Assembly: GCA_015067975.1 (NCBI GenBank)
Contig: SVLK01000004.1
Span: 1-64,000 of the forward strand
Direction: 5' to 3'
Origin: Oscillospiraceae bacterium
GTDB taxonomy: Bacteria > Bacillota > Clostridia > Oscillospirales > Oscillospiraceae
Length of the DNA: 64,000 nucleotides
Shown here: in pieces, positions 10,052-18,533 of the stretch
Layout of the letters: the number at the start of each line of letters is the position of its first letter
How positions within the stretch are numbered: position 1 is the first letter of the stretch
The notes under the pieces: generated by a model
Told to the model about the DNA's origin: nothing
The model's database searches: none
What the model saw: only the letters and a program-made list of their open reading frames with translations
Made by a program: the position numbers and the translations under genes

Positions 10052-10501
10052 ATGAAAACAAAAGCAGAAAACTATGTAAGCATTGAGTTTTTGAGCCGAA
10101 GCAGCAACGAGGGATTTGCCCGCATGGCGGCTGCAGGATTTGCAGCGCAACTGGATCCGACGCTGGAGGAACTGGGCGATATTAAAACGGCGGTCAGCGA
10201 AGCTGTGACCAATGCTATCGTGCATGCTTATCCGGATGCGTTGGGAAAAATCGTGATGCGCATGCGAATTATGGAAAATCACGTGCTGGAACTGAGTGTG
10301 CGGGATTATGGCTGCGGCATTGCCGATGTGGAACAGGCGCGTCAGCCGCTTTATACGACGGGTGGCGAGGAACGTAGCGGCATGGGCTTTACCATTATGG
10401 AAAGTTTCACCGACCGGCTGACAGTTCGCTCGGTGGTGGGGCGTGGAACTACAGTAACGATGCGCAAACAGATCTCTCAGCGGATCTCCACAAAGAAATG
10501 A
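10052..10501 (+). CDS. spoIIAB: Anti-sigma F factor SpoIIAB
   Basis: GHKL kinase motifs AVSEAVTNAIVHAY, VRDYGCGI, ERSGMGFTIME. Confidence 0.95.
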   Translation: MKTKAENYVSIEFLSRSSNEGFARMAAAGFAAQLDPTLEELGDIKTAVSEAVTNAIVHAYPDALGKIVMRMRIMENHVLELSVRDYGCGIADVEQARQPLYTTGGEERSGMGFTIMESFTDRLTVRSVVGRGTTVTMRKQISQRISTKK

Positions 10502-11226
10502 GCGGCACAGAATTATTCGCGCTGCTGGATCGGGCACAGCGCGGTGACGATGAGGCATGCCAACAGGTCTTGGTAGAAAATGTAGGACTGATCTGGGCCA
10601 TTGTGAAGCGCTACTACGGCTGCGGTGTGGAAGTAGACGACCTTTATCAGCTGGGATGCATAGGGTTTATAAAGGCTGTAAAGGGATTTGACCTCACATA
10701 TGGAACCCAGTTTTCCACCTATGCCGTTCCTAAGATCGCAGGGGAGATCCGCCGCTTTCTGCGCGATGACGGTGCGATAAAAGTGGGTAGAAGCGTGCGG
10801 GAAAAGGGACAAATGCTCTGGAGCGCACGGGAGCGAATGCGCCAACAGCTGGGGCGTGATCCTCATGTGTCGGAACTGGCTCAGGAGACCGGTTTATCGG
10901 TGGAAGAGATCGCCAGTATCGAATTGGCGGTGGGCGCGCCGGAGTCATTGCAGCAGGAAACGGCAGAGGGCCTGACGCTGGAGTCCACGCTGGGAACAGA
11001 GTGTCCGGAGGAAAATCTGGTAGAAAAAATCGCGCTCCGCGAGGCAATCGATGCCTTACCGGAGCGCGAGAGAATGACGATTCTGCTGCGTTTTTTTAAA
11101 GGATTGACTCAGGAACAAACTGCCCGCATCTTGCAGGTATCGCAGGTGCAAGTATCAAGATTAGAACGTCGAGGACTGGCTCAGCTGCGAGAAAAATTGG
11201 CCGATGAAACAGGGGAAAACAGGTAG
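10498..11226 (+). CDS. sigF: RNA polymerase sporulation sigma factor SigF
   Basis: Sigma70 regions 2-4: DDLYQLGCIGFIKAVKGFDL.., FKGLTQEQTARILQVSQVQVSRLE; overlaps spoIIAB. Confidence 0.95.
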   Translation: MSGTELFALLDRAQRGDDEACQQVLVENVGLIWAIVKRYYGCGVEVDDLYQLGCIGFIKAVKGFDLTYGTQFSTYAVPKIAGEIRRFLRDDGAIKVGRSVREKGQMLWSARERMRQQLGRDPHVSELAQETGLSVEEIASIELAVGAPESLQQETAEGLTLESTLGTECPEENLVEKIALREAIDALPERERMTILLRFFKGLTQEQTARILQVSQVQVSRLERRGLAQLREKLADETGENR

Positions 11227-11231
11227 ATAAA

Positions 11232-12041
11232 TCAAGAACTGCTTTTTGGAAGAGCGGTCTGCAAATCTTGCGTGATAGCGGCTGGATTTTCGTGTTCTAA
11301 CGGAAGAAATTCCGTCATGTTGTGGCGGTAGCGCTTAGGCAGAAAAGTGTTCTGGCAGCGAGGATTATACCGTTCTTTAATAGCGATGGTCTCATAAAAC
11401 TTTTTCCAAAGTGCCCGGTAGTAGATCTCTTCTTCTCCCGGCAAAGCTTTTTGCCATGAATCTACCTGCAGTATTTGAGAGCGCCCTTTGGTGTAGAGCA
11501 ACAAATCTCCGTGAGTTCGGTCATAAATAAATAATGATTCGTTGGCGTAGCGGTTACAGAAATGGCTGCGCAGCAGCGGGAGAACTCTGTTTTTCGGTTC
11601 AATTTCCGCGCCCAAAGTGCCGTTATAGTCAGAAAAACGGACGAATCCACGTAGCTTCTCCAGCTCTCCGTTCATGTGACGAATCGCTTTAGCAATGGGA
11701 TGATAGGCATCATCTGCCTGATTCTTTAGAAAAGAATTACCGCAGCTATACAGTTTGCGTATAAACCGATACATGTGCATCTCTTTTTCGTCCAGACATG
11801 TTAGATAGCACCTGCGAAGCATATCTGCGGCTGTTGGAGAGACTTTCAAGATACTTCGATATACTCTGCGTGCATTTTCCGGCACGGTTAAAATCGTTCG
11901 TACAGAGTATAGGGACAGCATACATTCCTCATCGCTGAAAAACGCGATGGGGAATTCTTTATGCACATAGCTTTCAAAGACACAGCATAAAAACCCGTCA
12001 AAGGTTCCGTCGTATTGAAAAATGACAGAATCCCAAGCCAT
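11232..12041 (-). CDS. TIGR03915-family probable DNA metabolism protein (DUF4130)
   Basis: YDGTFDGFLCCVFESY..., RFSDYNGTLGAEIEPKNRVLPLL..HF..RY, adjacent to its usual radical-SAM partner; start MAWDSV with ggggtgag SD. Confidence 0.85.
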   Translation of the reverse strand: MAWDSVIFQYDGTFDGFLCCVFESYVHKEFPIAFFSDEECMLSLYSVRTILTVPENARRVYRSILKVSPTAADMLRRCYLTCLDEKEMHMYRFIRKLYSCGNSFLKNQADDAYHPIAKAIRHMNGELEKLRGFVRFSDYNGTLGAEIEPKNRVLPLLRSHFCNRYANESLFIYDRTHGDLLLYTKGRSQILQVDSWQKALPGEEEIYYRALWKKFYETIAIKERYNPRCQNTFLPKRYRHNMTEFLPLEHENPAAITQDLQTALPKSSS

Positions 12042-12045
12042 GATC

Positions 12046-13314
12046 TCACCCCACAGAATCAAAAAGAGAGAGCTGCGCTATTTGCGAGTGTGGCAGCTGC
12101 TTTTGTTCGATTGCCTCCAACTGTCTTGCAATGGTGGCAGCAGAAAATTGTAACCCGCTGCGCACCCGGCCGCTGCAGGTAATAAAATACTGGGCGCGTT
12201 TGAGAACAACTCCCAGTTTTTTCAAATCTTCAAATCTTAAATTAGTTGTGCGGCGCGCGGAAACGATCCGCCGGGCGCTGACCGGTCCAATTCCCGGCAC
12301 ACGCAGCAGCATCTCGTAATCTGCCTGCATGATTTCCACCGGAAACTGTTCCAGATGCCCGATCGCCCAGTTGCATTTAGGATCGATCAGCGGATTGAAA
12401 TCCGGCTGCTGATCGTTCAGCAATTCTTCTGCGCGGAAACCATAAAAGCGCAGTAGCCAGTCGGCCTGATATAGCCGATGCTCTCTTAGCAAAGGAGGTT
12501 GTGTATCTAAACTGGGGAGAAGAGAGTGTTCTACTACCGGCACATAGGCGGAGTAGAACACTCGTTTTAAACGGTATTTGTCGTATAAAGATTGTGTCAG
12601 CTGCAGAATGTGGCGGTCCGTATCCTGTGTCGCCCCGACGATCAGTTGCGTACTTTGCCCGGCTGGGGCAAAGGAGGGCGCGTGCTTATATTTCACCAGT
12701 TCGCGTTTGTTGTTAGCCGCCTGATCACGGATCAAGCCCATAGGCCGAAGAATGGCCTGCTTTGTTTTATCCGGTGCTAGCATCTGCAGTCCAGCTTCCG
12801 ATGGAAGCTCAATGTTGACACTAAGGCGATCAGCCAGTAACCCGAGCTGCTGTACCAGTTCCGGCGAAGTGCCGGGGATCGCCTTAGCATGAATGTAGCC
12901 GTTGAAGCCATATTCATGGCGCAAAAGACGCAAACTGCGCACCATCAGCTCGGTGGTATAGTCAGGATTTCGCAGCACGCCGGAAGAAAGAAACAATCCT
13001 TCGATGTAATTGCGCCGATAAAATCCGATGGTCAGTTCTGCCAGTTCCCGGGGAGAAAAGGCAGTGCGGCGCGTATCGTTACTGCGGCGATTAACACAGT
13101 ATTTACAGTCATAGACACAACAATTGGTCATCAACACTTTTAAAAGTGTGATGCACCGCCCATCTGCCGAAAAACTGTGACAGCATCCGGCGATCGAGGA
13201 AGAGGTGTTGCCGATTTTACCGGGTTGAGAGGAGCGGCGCACACCGCTGGAAGTACAGGCTGCGTCATATTTGGCTGCATCGGACAGAATCTCCAGCTTT
13301 TCTAAAAGGTCCAT
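12046..13314 (-). CDS. Putative DNA modification/repair radical SAM protein (TIGR03916-type) with C-terminal HhH
   Basis: CxxxCxxC in NCCVYDCKYCVNRRSND; HhH VPGIGPVSARRIVSAR; partner of TIGR03915. Confidence 0.9.
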   Translation of the reverse strand: MDLLEKLEILSDAAKYDAACTSSGVRRSSQPGKIGNTSSSIAGCCHSFSADGRCITLLKVLMTNCCVYDCKYCVNRRSNDTRRTAFSPRELAELTIGFYRRNYIEGLFLSSGVLRNPDYTTELMVRSLRLLRHEYGFNGYIHAKAIPGTSPELVQQLGLLADRLSVNIELPSEAGLQMLAPDKTKQAILRPMGLIRDQAANNKRELVKYKHAPSFAPAGQSTQLIVGATQDTDRHILQLTQSLYDKYRLKRVFYSAYVPVVEHSLLPSLDTQPPLLREHRLYQADWLLRFYGFRAEELLNDQQPDFNPLIDPKCNWAIGHLEQFPVEIMQADYEMLLRVPGIGPVSARRIVSARRTTNLRFEDLKKLGVVLKRAQYFITCSGRVRSGLQFSAATIARQLEAIEQKQLPHSQIAQLSLFDSVG

Positions 13315-13319
13315 GATGC

Positions 13320-13439
13320 TCAGGCAGAGCGAGTTCTGCGCTTACCCTGAGGATGTTCCATATGCTCAAACAAACGCATCAGATTGACGGCGATGGAACC
13401 GGCACCCAGCAAAATGATCATCAAAGAGAACGTTGTCAT
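13320..13439 (-). CDS. 39-aa single-TM microprotein (absent from ORF track)
   Basis: MTTFSLMIILLGAGSIAVNLMRLFEHMEHPQGKRRTRSA*; AGGAGG (13448-13453) 8 nt upstream of ATG; ends 5 nt before radical SAM ATG. Confidence 0.72.
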   Translation of the reverse strand: MTTFSLMIILLGAGSIAVNLMRLFEHMEHPQGKRRTRSA

Positions 13440-13456
13440 AGTCATTACCTCCTGTG

Positions 13457-13526
13457 GAACTTTTGTTCTATATGCATTATAAATCGAACAAGCGTTCTTG
13501 TCAATAGAAAATCGAACAAAAATTCG
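13457..13526 (-). promoter_or_regulatory. SOS promoter with LexA (Cheo-type) boxes
   Basis: Minus-strand TTGACA (13499-13504) - 17 nt - TATAAT (13476-13481); spacer contains CGAACAAGCGTTCT (13485-13498, plus-strand reading); further boxes GAACTTTTGTTC (13457-13468) and CGAACAAAAATTCG (13513-13526). Confidence 0.88.
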
Positions 13527-13544
13527 AATTTACTTTCTGGCATG

Positions 13545-13573
13545 TTGACCGGGAAGGGAATCTGTATTAGAAT
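13545..13573 (+). promoter_or_regulatory. pcrA promoter
   Basis: TTGACC - 17 nt - TAGAAT. Confidence 0.65.
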
Positions 13574-13602
13574 AGAGAAAAATTTTAAACACAGAGGCTT
13601 AT

Positions 13603-16023
13603 ATGAACGAATTAGAAAAAAGGTTTATTACAGCACGCCGACAGGCGATCGCTTTGGAATATGCGCATTTGAATCCTCGGCAGCGCGAAGGTGTTCTGGC
13701 TACAGAAGGACCGCTGCTGCTGTTGGCGGGCGCCGGCAGCGGCAAGACTACGGTGCTGATCAACCGCGTAGCAAATCTCCTGCGTTACGGTAGCGGCAGT
13801 GACTCGACACAGATTCCTATGCCGATTTCTGTCGATGAGGTGGAGTTTCTGGAGCAGTATGTCCAAAACCCCGATCCGGAACAAAAGGCGCTGGCGCAGT
13901 ATCTGTGCGCCGTAGAGCCGGCACGGCCCTGGGAAGTGTTAGCTATTACCTTCACCAATAAAGCGGCAGGGGAGCTGAAAGAACGCCTGGAGCGTATGCT
14001 GGGAGAAGAGGCAAAGGACATGTGGGCGGCGACGTTCCATTCGGCCTGTGTACGGATCCTGCGGCGCGATATTGACAAAATCGGCTTTGACCGCAGCTTT
14101 ACGATTTACGACACGGATGACAGCAAGCGCGTGATCAAAGATGTACTCAAGGAACTGGGATTGGAGGAAAAATCATTCCCTGTTCGGGAAGTGCAGTCCA
14201 TCATTTCCGGAGCGAAAGACAAGATGCAGTCTCCGGAGGAGTTTGCATCGATCTGGGAGAACCGGGGTGACTGGCGCAAGGTGCGTATCGCCAAGGTATA
14301 CCGCATCTATAATCAGCGGCTGCGCGATGCCAATGCGCTGGACTTTGACGATATCATTCTCCACACCGTGCATCTGCTGCAGAGCAGCGCTGAAACGCTG
14401 GCATATTATCAACGGAAGTTCCGTTACATTCTCATCGATGAGTATCAGGATACCAACCAGATGCAGTATATGTTGGCCAGTCTCTTAGCCGGAGGATATG
14501 GCAATATCTGCGTTGTTGGCGACGATGACCAGAGCATTTACCGTTTCCGCGGCGCTGACATCGGTAATATCCTCAGCTTCGAAAAGCAGTATAAAAATGC
14601 CCGTGTGATCCGTCTGGAGCAGAATTACCGCAGCACTCAGAACATTCTGGATGCAGCCAATGCGGTGATTCGCAACAATCAGGGGCGTAAGGGAAAAACG
14701 CTGTGGACGGAGAACGGCAGCGGCGAAAAGGTAACGGTCAAAACTGCGTTCAATGAAGGCGATGAGGCGAACTTTGTGGTGGGTCAAATCATGATGGACT
14801 ATCACCGAGGCGGTAACTGGTGCGACCACGCTATTCTCTACCGTACCAACGCCCAGTCCAATGCACTGGAATACGCTTTCAAGCGCAACGGTGTTCCTTA
14901 TAAGGTCATCGGCGGTATGAAGTTCTTTGACCGGGCGGAAGTGAAGGATATGCTGGCATATCTCTGCGTGATCAACAATCCTGCAGATGACCTGCGTTTG
15001 CGCCGTATCATCAATGTACCGTCCCGTAAAATCGGTGCGGCCACCATTGACAAGGCCCAGATTCTGGCTACAGAAAATCGCGTACCATTATTTGAAATTT
15101 TGCGTAAGGCAGATGCCTATCCTGAGCTGAAAACAAGCACTGCAAAGTTAATAAGCTTTACAGATATGATTGGCGAAATGAAGCGGCGCGAAGGTGATTT
15201 GGGTCTGGTAGAATTCTATGAATATGTCTGTCAGCGTAGCGGTTATACACAGATGCTGCAGGATAAGGATGATATGGAAAGCCGCGGACGGTTGGAAAAC
15301 GTGCAGGAGCTGAGTTCCAGTATTCTTGCTTTTATGGAGAATGATCCGGAAAATCCTACGTTGTCCGGATTCTTGGATGAAGTGGCGCTGTATACGGATT
15401 TGGACAGCCAAAGCGATGCGGATAACTGTGTGACGATGATGACCATGCACAGTGCCAAGGGTCTGGAGTTCCCGCAGGTATACGTGGTTGGCATGGAGGA
15501 TGGTCTGTTTCCGGGGAACCGCGCTATGGGAGATCCGGAGGAGATGGAAGAGGAACGGCGTCTTTGCTATGTGGCTATGACCCGTGCCAAAAAGAAACTG
15601 ACCATGACCAATGCGCGGCAGCGCACGTTGTATGGCCGCACGACACCGGCAATGGCATCCCGATTCTTGGGTGAGATTCCGGAAGAGAACATGGAGTGGA
15701 TCAGTAAACCGGAGCCTCGACCTCAGCCGACTCATTGGGACGATTGGGCAGAAGATGGACCTGTCATTTACACACAGACTGCGCCGACAATGCCCAAAAA
15801 GCCGATGGCAGAAGCCGGTGGTTTGCGAAAGGCAGCTCCGGCTGGAGCGCCGCTGCTGCAGTTGAAAGCAGGCGAGAGTATTGCTCATGATGCGTTCGGT
15901 AAGGGCATGGTGCTGAGCGTTCGGCCCATGGGTAATGATGCACTTGTTGAAGTAGCTTTCGACAAGGTAGGTACCAAGAAATTAATGCTCAAGGCTGCAG
16001 GCAGCCATTTGAAAAAGCTGTAA
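13603..16023 (+). CDS. pcrA: ATP-dependent DNA helicase PcrA/UvrD
   Basis: LLLAGAGSGKTTVL, AITFTNKAAGELKERL, LIDEYQDTN, VGDDDQSIYRFRGAD, TMMTMHSAKGLEFPQVYVVG. Confidence 0.95.
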   Translation: MNELEKRFITARRQAIALEYAHLNPRQREGVLATEGPLLLLAGAGSGKTTVLINRVANLLRYGSGSDSTQIPMPISVDEVEFLEQYVQNPDPEQKALAQYLCAVEPARPWEVLAITFTNKAAGELKERLERMLGEEAKDMWAATFHSACVRILRRDIDKIGFDRSFTIYDTDDSKRVIKDVLKELGLEEKSFPVREVQSIISGAKDKMQSPEEFASIWENRGDWRKVRIAKVYRIYNQRLRDANALDFDDIILHTVHLLQSSAETLAYYQRKFRYILIDEYQDTNQMQYMLASLLAGGYGNICVVGDDDQSIYRFRGADIGNILSFEKQYKNARVIRLEQNYRSTQNILDAANAVIRNNQGRKGKTLWTENGSGEKVTVKTAFNEGDEANFVVGQIMMDYHRGGNWCDHAILYRTNAQSNALEYAFKRNGVPYKVIGGMKFFDRAEVKDMLAYLCVINNPADDLRLRRIINVPSRKIGAATIDKAQILATENRVPLFEILRKADAYPELKTSTAKLISFTDMIGEMKRREGDLGLVEFYEYVCQRSGYTQMLQDKDDMESRGRLENVQELSSSILAFMENDPENPTLSGFLDEVALYTDLDSQSDADNCVTMMTMHSAKGLEFPQVYVVGMEDGLFPGNRAMGDPEEMEEERRLCYVAMTRAKKKLTMTNARQRTLYGRTTPAMASRFLGEIPEENMEWISKPEPRPQPTHWDDWAEDGPVIYTQTAPTMPKKPMAEAGGLRKAAPAGAPLLQLKAGESIAHDAFGKGMVLSVRPMGNDALVEVAFDKVGTKKLMLKAAGSHLKKL

Positions 16024-16061
16024 AAAAAGAAGGTTCCGCCATGGCGGAACCTTCTTTTTTT
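16023..16061 (+). terminator. pcrA terminator
   Basis: AAAAAGAAGGTTCCGCCATGGCGGAACCTTCTTTTTTT. Confidence 0.9.
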
Positions 16062-16073
16062 ACCATGCAATGT

Positions 16074-16104
16074 AAAAAGCCCTGTGCATTGCACAGGGCT
16101 TTTG
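16074..16104 (-). terminator. rpmB terminator
   Basis: AAAAGCCCTGTGC-att-GCACAGGGCTTTT, downstream of rpmB on minus strand. Confidence 0.85.
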
Positions 16105-16115
16105 CTTGTCCAAGG

Positions 16116-16304
16116 TTAGATCGCTCTGGTAACTTTACCGGAACGCAGACACCGGGTACAAACATACACATGGCGGGGCGTGCCATTGATCATTGCCTTC
16201 ACGCGCTTGACATTGGGCTTCCAGGGACGATTGGAACGTCTGTGGGAATGGGAAACCTTGATACCGAAGGTTACGCCCTTGTCGCAAAATTCGCACTTAG
16301 CCAT
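16116..16304 (-). CDS. rpmB: 50S ribosomal protein L28
   Basis: MAKCEFCDKGVTFGIKVSHSHRRSNRPWKPNVKRVKAMINGTPRHVYVCTRCLRSGKVTRAI. Confidence 0.96.
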   Translation of the reverse strand: MAKCEFCDKGVTFGIKVSHSHRRSNRPWKPNVKRVKAMINGTPRHVYVCTRCLRSGKVTRAI

Positions 16305-16513
16305 CCGTTGCACCTCCTTGCTGTGACTAACTTAGTGCTCGCTTTCGCAAGCATTTGATATGATAACAGATATCAAGGAGAAATGCAAGCATTATTTGAC
16401 AAAAAAATGAAAAATTTTATGTAGGGAAATTGGGAGGAAAAAGTAAGCCTTTGAGATGGGGAAAATGTGCGTAAGATAGAGAGGGGTAAGAATATTTTTC
16501 CCGGTGGTGAGTG

Positions 16514-16542
16514 TTGCGAAATAGCAGTACATAGGCTATAAT
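16514..16542 (+). promoter_or_regulatory. hprK promoter
   Basis: TTGCGA - 17 nt - TATAAT. Confidence 0.65.
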
Positions 16543-16604
16543 AAAGAGAATATATACTGGCCGCAATATTCGATATTGTCGGAAGTTGACAGGAGGATAA
16601 AACG

Positions 16605-17555
16605 ATGGAGAAGGTAAAGAGAACCCCTGCGAAGTTGAGCAAGTTGGTGGATGCCTTTGGCCTCGAGATCATATATAAAGGCAAGGATTACGATACAAGA
16701 GAAATTCCCATCACCGACGTGTGTCGACCTGCCCTGCAGTTGGTAGGTTTCTATGATTATTTTGAGCCTCGTCGTCTGCAGATCCTCGGCAAAGCGGAAA
16801 TGACGTTCCTGCATACCATGGAGCCGGAGAAACGCAAAGAGGCCTTCGACCATCTGCTGCGCTGTGAGATCCCTGCGCTGATTATTACCCGCAATATGGA
16901 AGTGTTTCCGGAACTGCTGGAGCTGGCACAAAAGCATGGCAGAACACTGCTGCGTACGCCCATGCAGACGGTAGATCTGACCAGTAATGTGATCGACTAC
17001 TTAAACCGTACACTGGCACCTCAGGTGACTCGCCACGGCGTTTTGATGAACATCTATGGTCAAGGTGTGTTGATGCTGGGCGACTCCGGCATTGGTAAGA
17101 GCGAAACCGCCATTGAACTTCTTAAGCGCGGTCACCGCTTGGTGGCTGACGATGCGGTGGAGATCCGTCAAGTATCCAATACGCTGGTCGGTACGGCGCC
17201 GGAACTGATTCGCCATTTAGTGGAGATCCGAGGCATCGGCATCATTGAGGTGCAGAAGCTGTTTGGTATGGGTGCGGTGCAGTTTGAAACGGAGATCGAT
17301 TTGGTGATTCAGCTGGAACCGTGGGTAGATGGGAAGTTCTATGATCGCCTTGGCCTGGGTGAGGATTCTTACACCATGCTGGGCGTGTCACTGCCATATG
17401 TGACCATTCCCGTGCGTCCCGGACGAAATCTGGCAGGCATCGTAGAGATTGCAACCATGAAAAATCGCCAAATGAACTACGGTGGAGACTCTGCTCTTGA
17501 TTTTATCGCAAAATTTGACCAGAGAATCGATGAGATGACCAAGGAGAACGGATGA
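16605..17555 (+). CDS. hprK: HPr kinase/phosphorylase
   Basis: Walker A GDSGIGKSETAIELLKRGHRLVADDAVEI; EIRGIGIIEVQKLFG. Confidence 0.96.
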   Translation: MEKVKRTPAKLSKLVDAFGLEIIYKGKDYDTREIPITDVCRPALQLVGFYDYFEPRRLQILGKAEMTFLHTMEPEKRKEAFDHLLRCEIPALIITRNMEVFPELLELAQKHGRTLLRTPMQTVDLTSNVIDYLNRTLAPQVTRHGVLMNIYGQGVLMLGDSGIGKSETAIELLKRGHRLVADDAVEIRQVSNTLVGTAPELIRHLVEIRGIGIIEVQKLFGMGAVQFETEIDLVIQLEPWVDGKFYDRLGLGEDSYTMLGVSLPYVTIPVRPGRNLAGIVEIATMKNRQMNYGGDSALDFIAKFDQRIDEMTKENG

Positions 17556-18511
17556 AATACGTCGGAATTGACATTGGAGGAACCAATTTAAAAGCCGGAC
17601 TCGTAGACGAGCAGGGCAATTTGTTGGCCAGTAAAAAGATAAAGATTGCTCAAATAGACAATCAGGAATCTTTGGCGTGGGCCATGGCGTCCATGACGCA
17701 GGAACTGGCCGAAGCTGTCGGTGTGCCTGTGAATGAGATTGCTTCGGTAGGCGTGGGTGTACCGGGAACAGTAGAGATCCATTCCGGTTCGATCCTGTAT
17801 ACCTGTAATCTTCCACTGCGCAATGTCCCACTGCGCCGACTCTTTCATCGCTATCTGCCGCAGCCGCTCTACATTGAAAATGATGCTAACTGTGCTGCGG
17901 TAGGCGAATATTTTGCGGGTGCCGGCCATGGCAGCAAGCGATTTGTGGCTGTGACGCTGGGCACAGGTGTGGGCGGTGGTGTGATCCACAACGGAAAGAT
18001 CTATCACGGCGCCAACGGCATGGCCGGTGAAGTGGGGCATATGTCTATTGTCTACGGCGGGCATCCCTGTCCTTGCGGGCGGAAAGGATGCTGGGAGCAG
18101 TATGCCTCTGCCACGGCGCTCAAACGGATGACAGCAGAAGCTGTGGAACGAAATCCCGGCAGCATTCTGTGCGATGTGGTGGCGGAAAACGGCGGTAAGG
18201 TTAGTGGGCAGTCTGCCTTTATTGCTGCGCGCCGTGGCGACAGCGTGGGCAAGGCCGTTTGCGACATGTATGTAAAGTATCTGTCCACGGGTATCGTTAA
18301 CTTAATCAATATTTTCCAGCCTGACACGTTGGCAATTGCCGGTGGTGTCAGCAATGAAGAAGATGAATCCCTTTTGTTCCCTGTGCGCCGTCAGGTTGAA
18401 AAGGAATCTATTCCCTGCAGTCCTGACAAAATGACCCGTATCGTGAAAGCGGAGTTGGGAGATCGCGCCGGGATCATTGGTGCGGCGCTGCTGGGGAAGA
18501 AAAAGCGCTGA
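17552..18511 (+). CDS. glcK: ROK-family glucokinase
   Basis: MKYVGIDIGGTNLKAGLV, VTLGTGVGGGVI, GHMSIVYGGHPCPCGRKGCWEQYAS. Confidence 0.93.
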   Translation: MKYVGIDIGGTNLKAGLVDEQGNLLASKKIKIAQIDNQESLAWAMASMTQELAEAVGVPVNEIASVGVGVPGTVEIHSGSILYTCNLPLRNVPLRRLFHRYLPQPLYIENDANCAAVGEYFAGAGHGSKRFVAVTLGTGVGGGVIHNGKIYHGANGMAGEVGHMSIVYGGHPCPCGRKGCWEQYASATALKRMTAEAVERNPGSILCDVVAENGGKVSGQSAFIAARRGDSVGKAVCDMYVKYLSTGIVNLINIFQPDTLAIAGGVSNEEDESLLFPVRRQVEKESIPCSPDKMTRIVKAELGDRAGIIGAALLGKKKR

Positions 18512-18533
18512 TATCATATTTGGAGGAAGAATT

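Noticed and set aside
13353-13793. Plus-strand 146-aa ORF spanning the SOS promoter region
   Set aside because: Overlaps the LexA boxes, both promoters and the start of pcrA in another frame; no SD.
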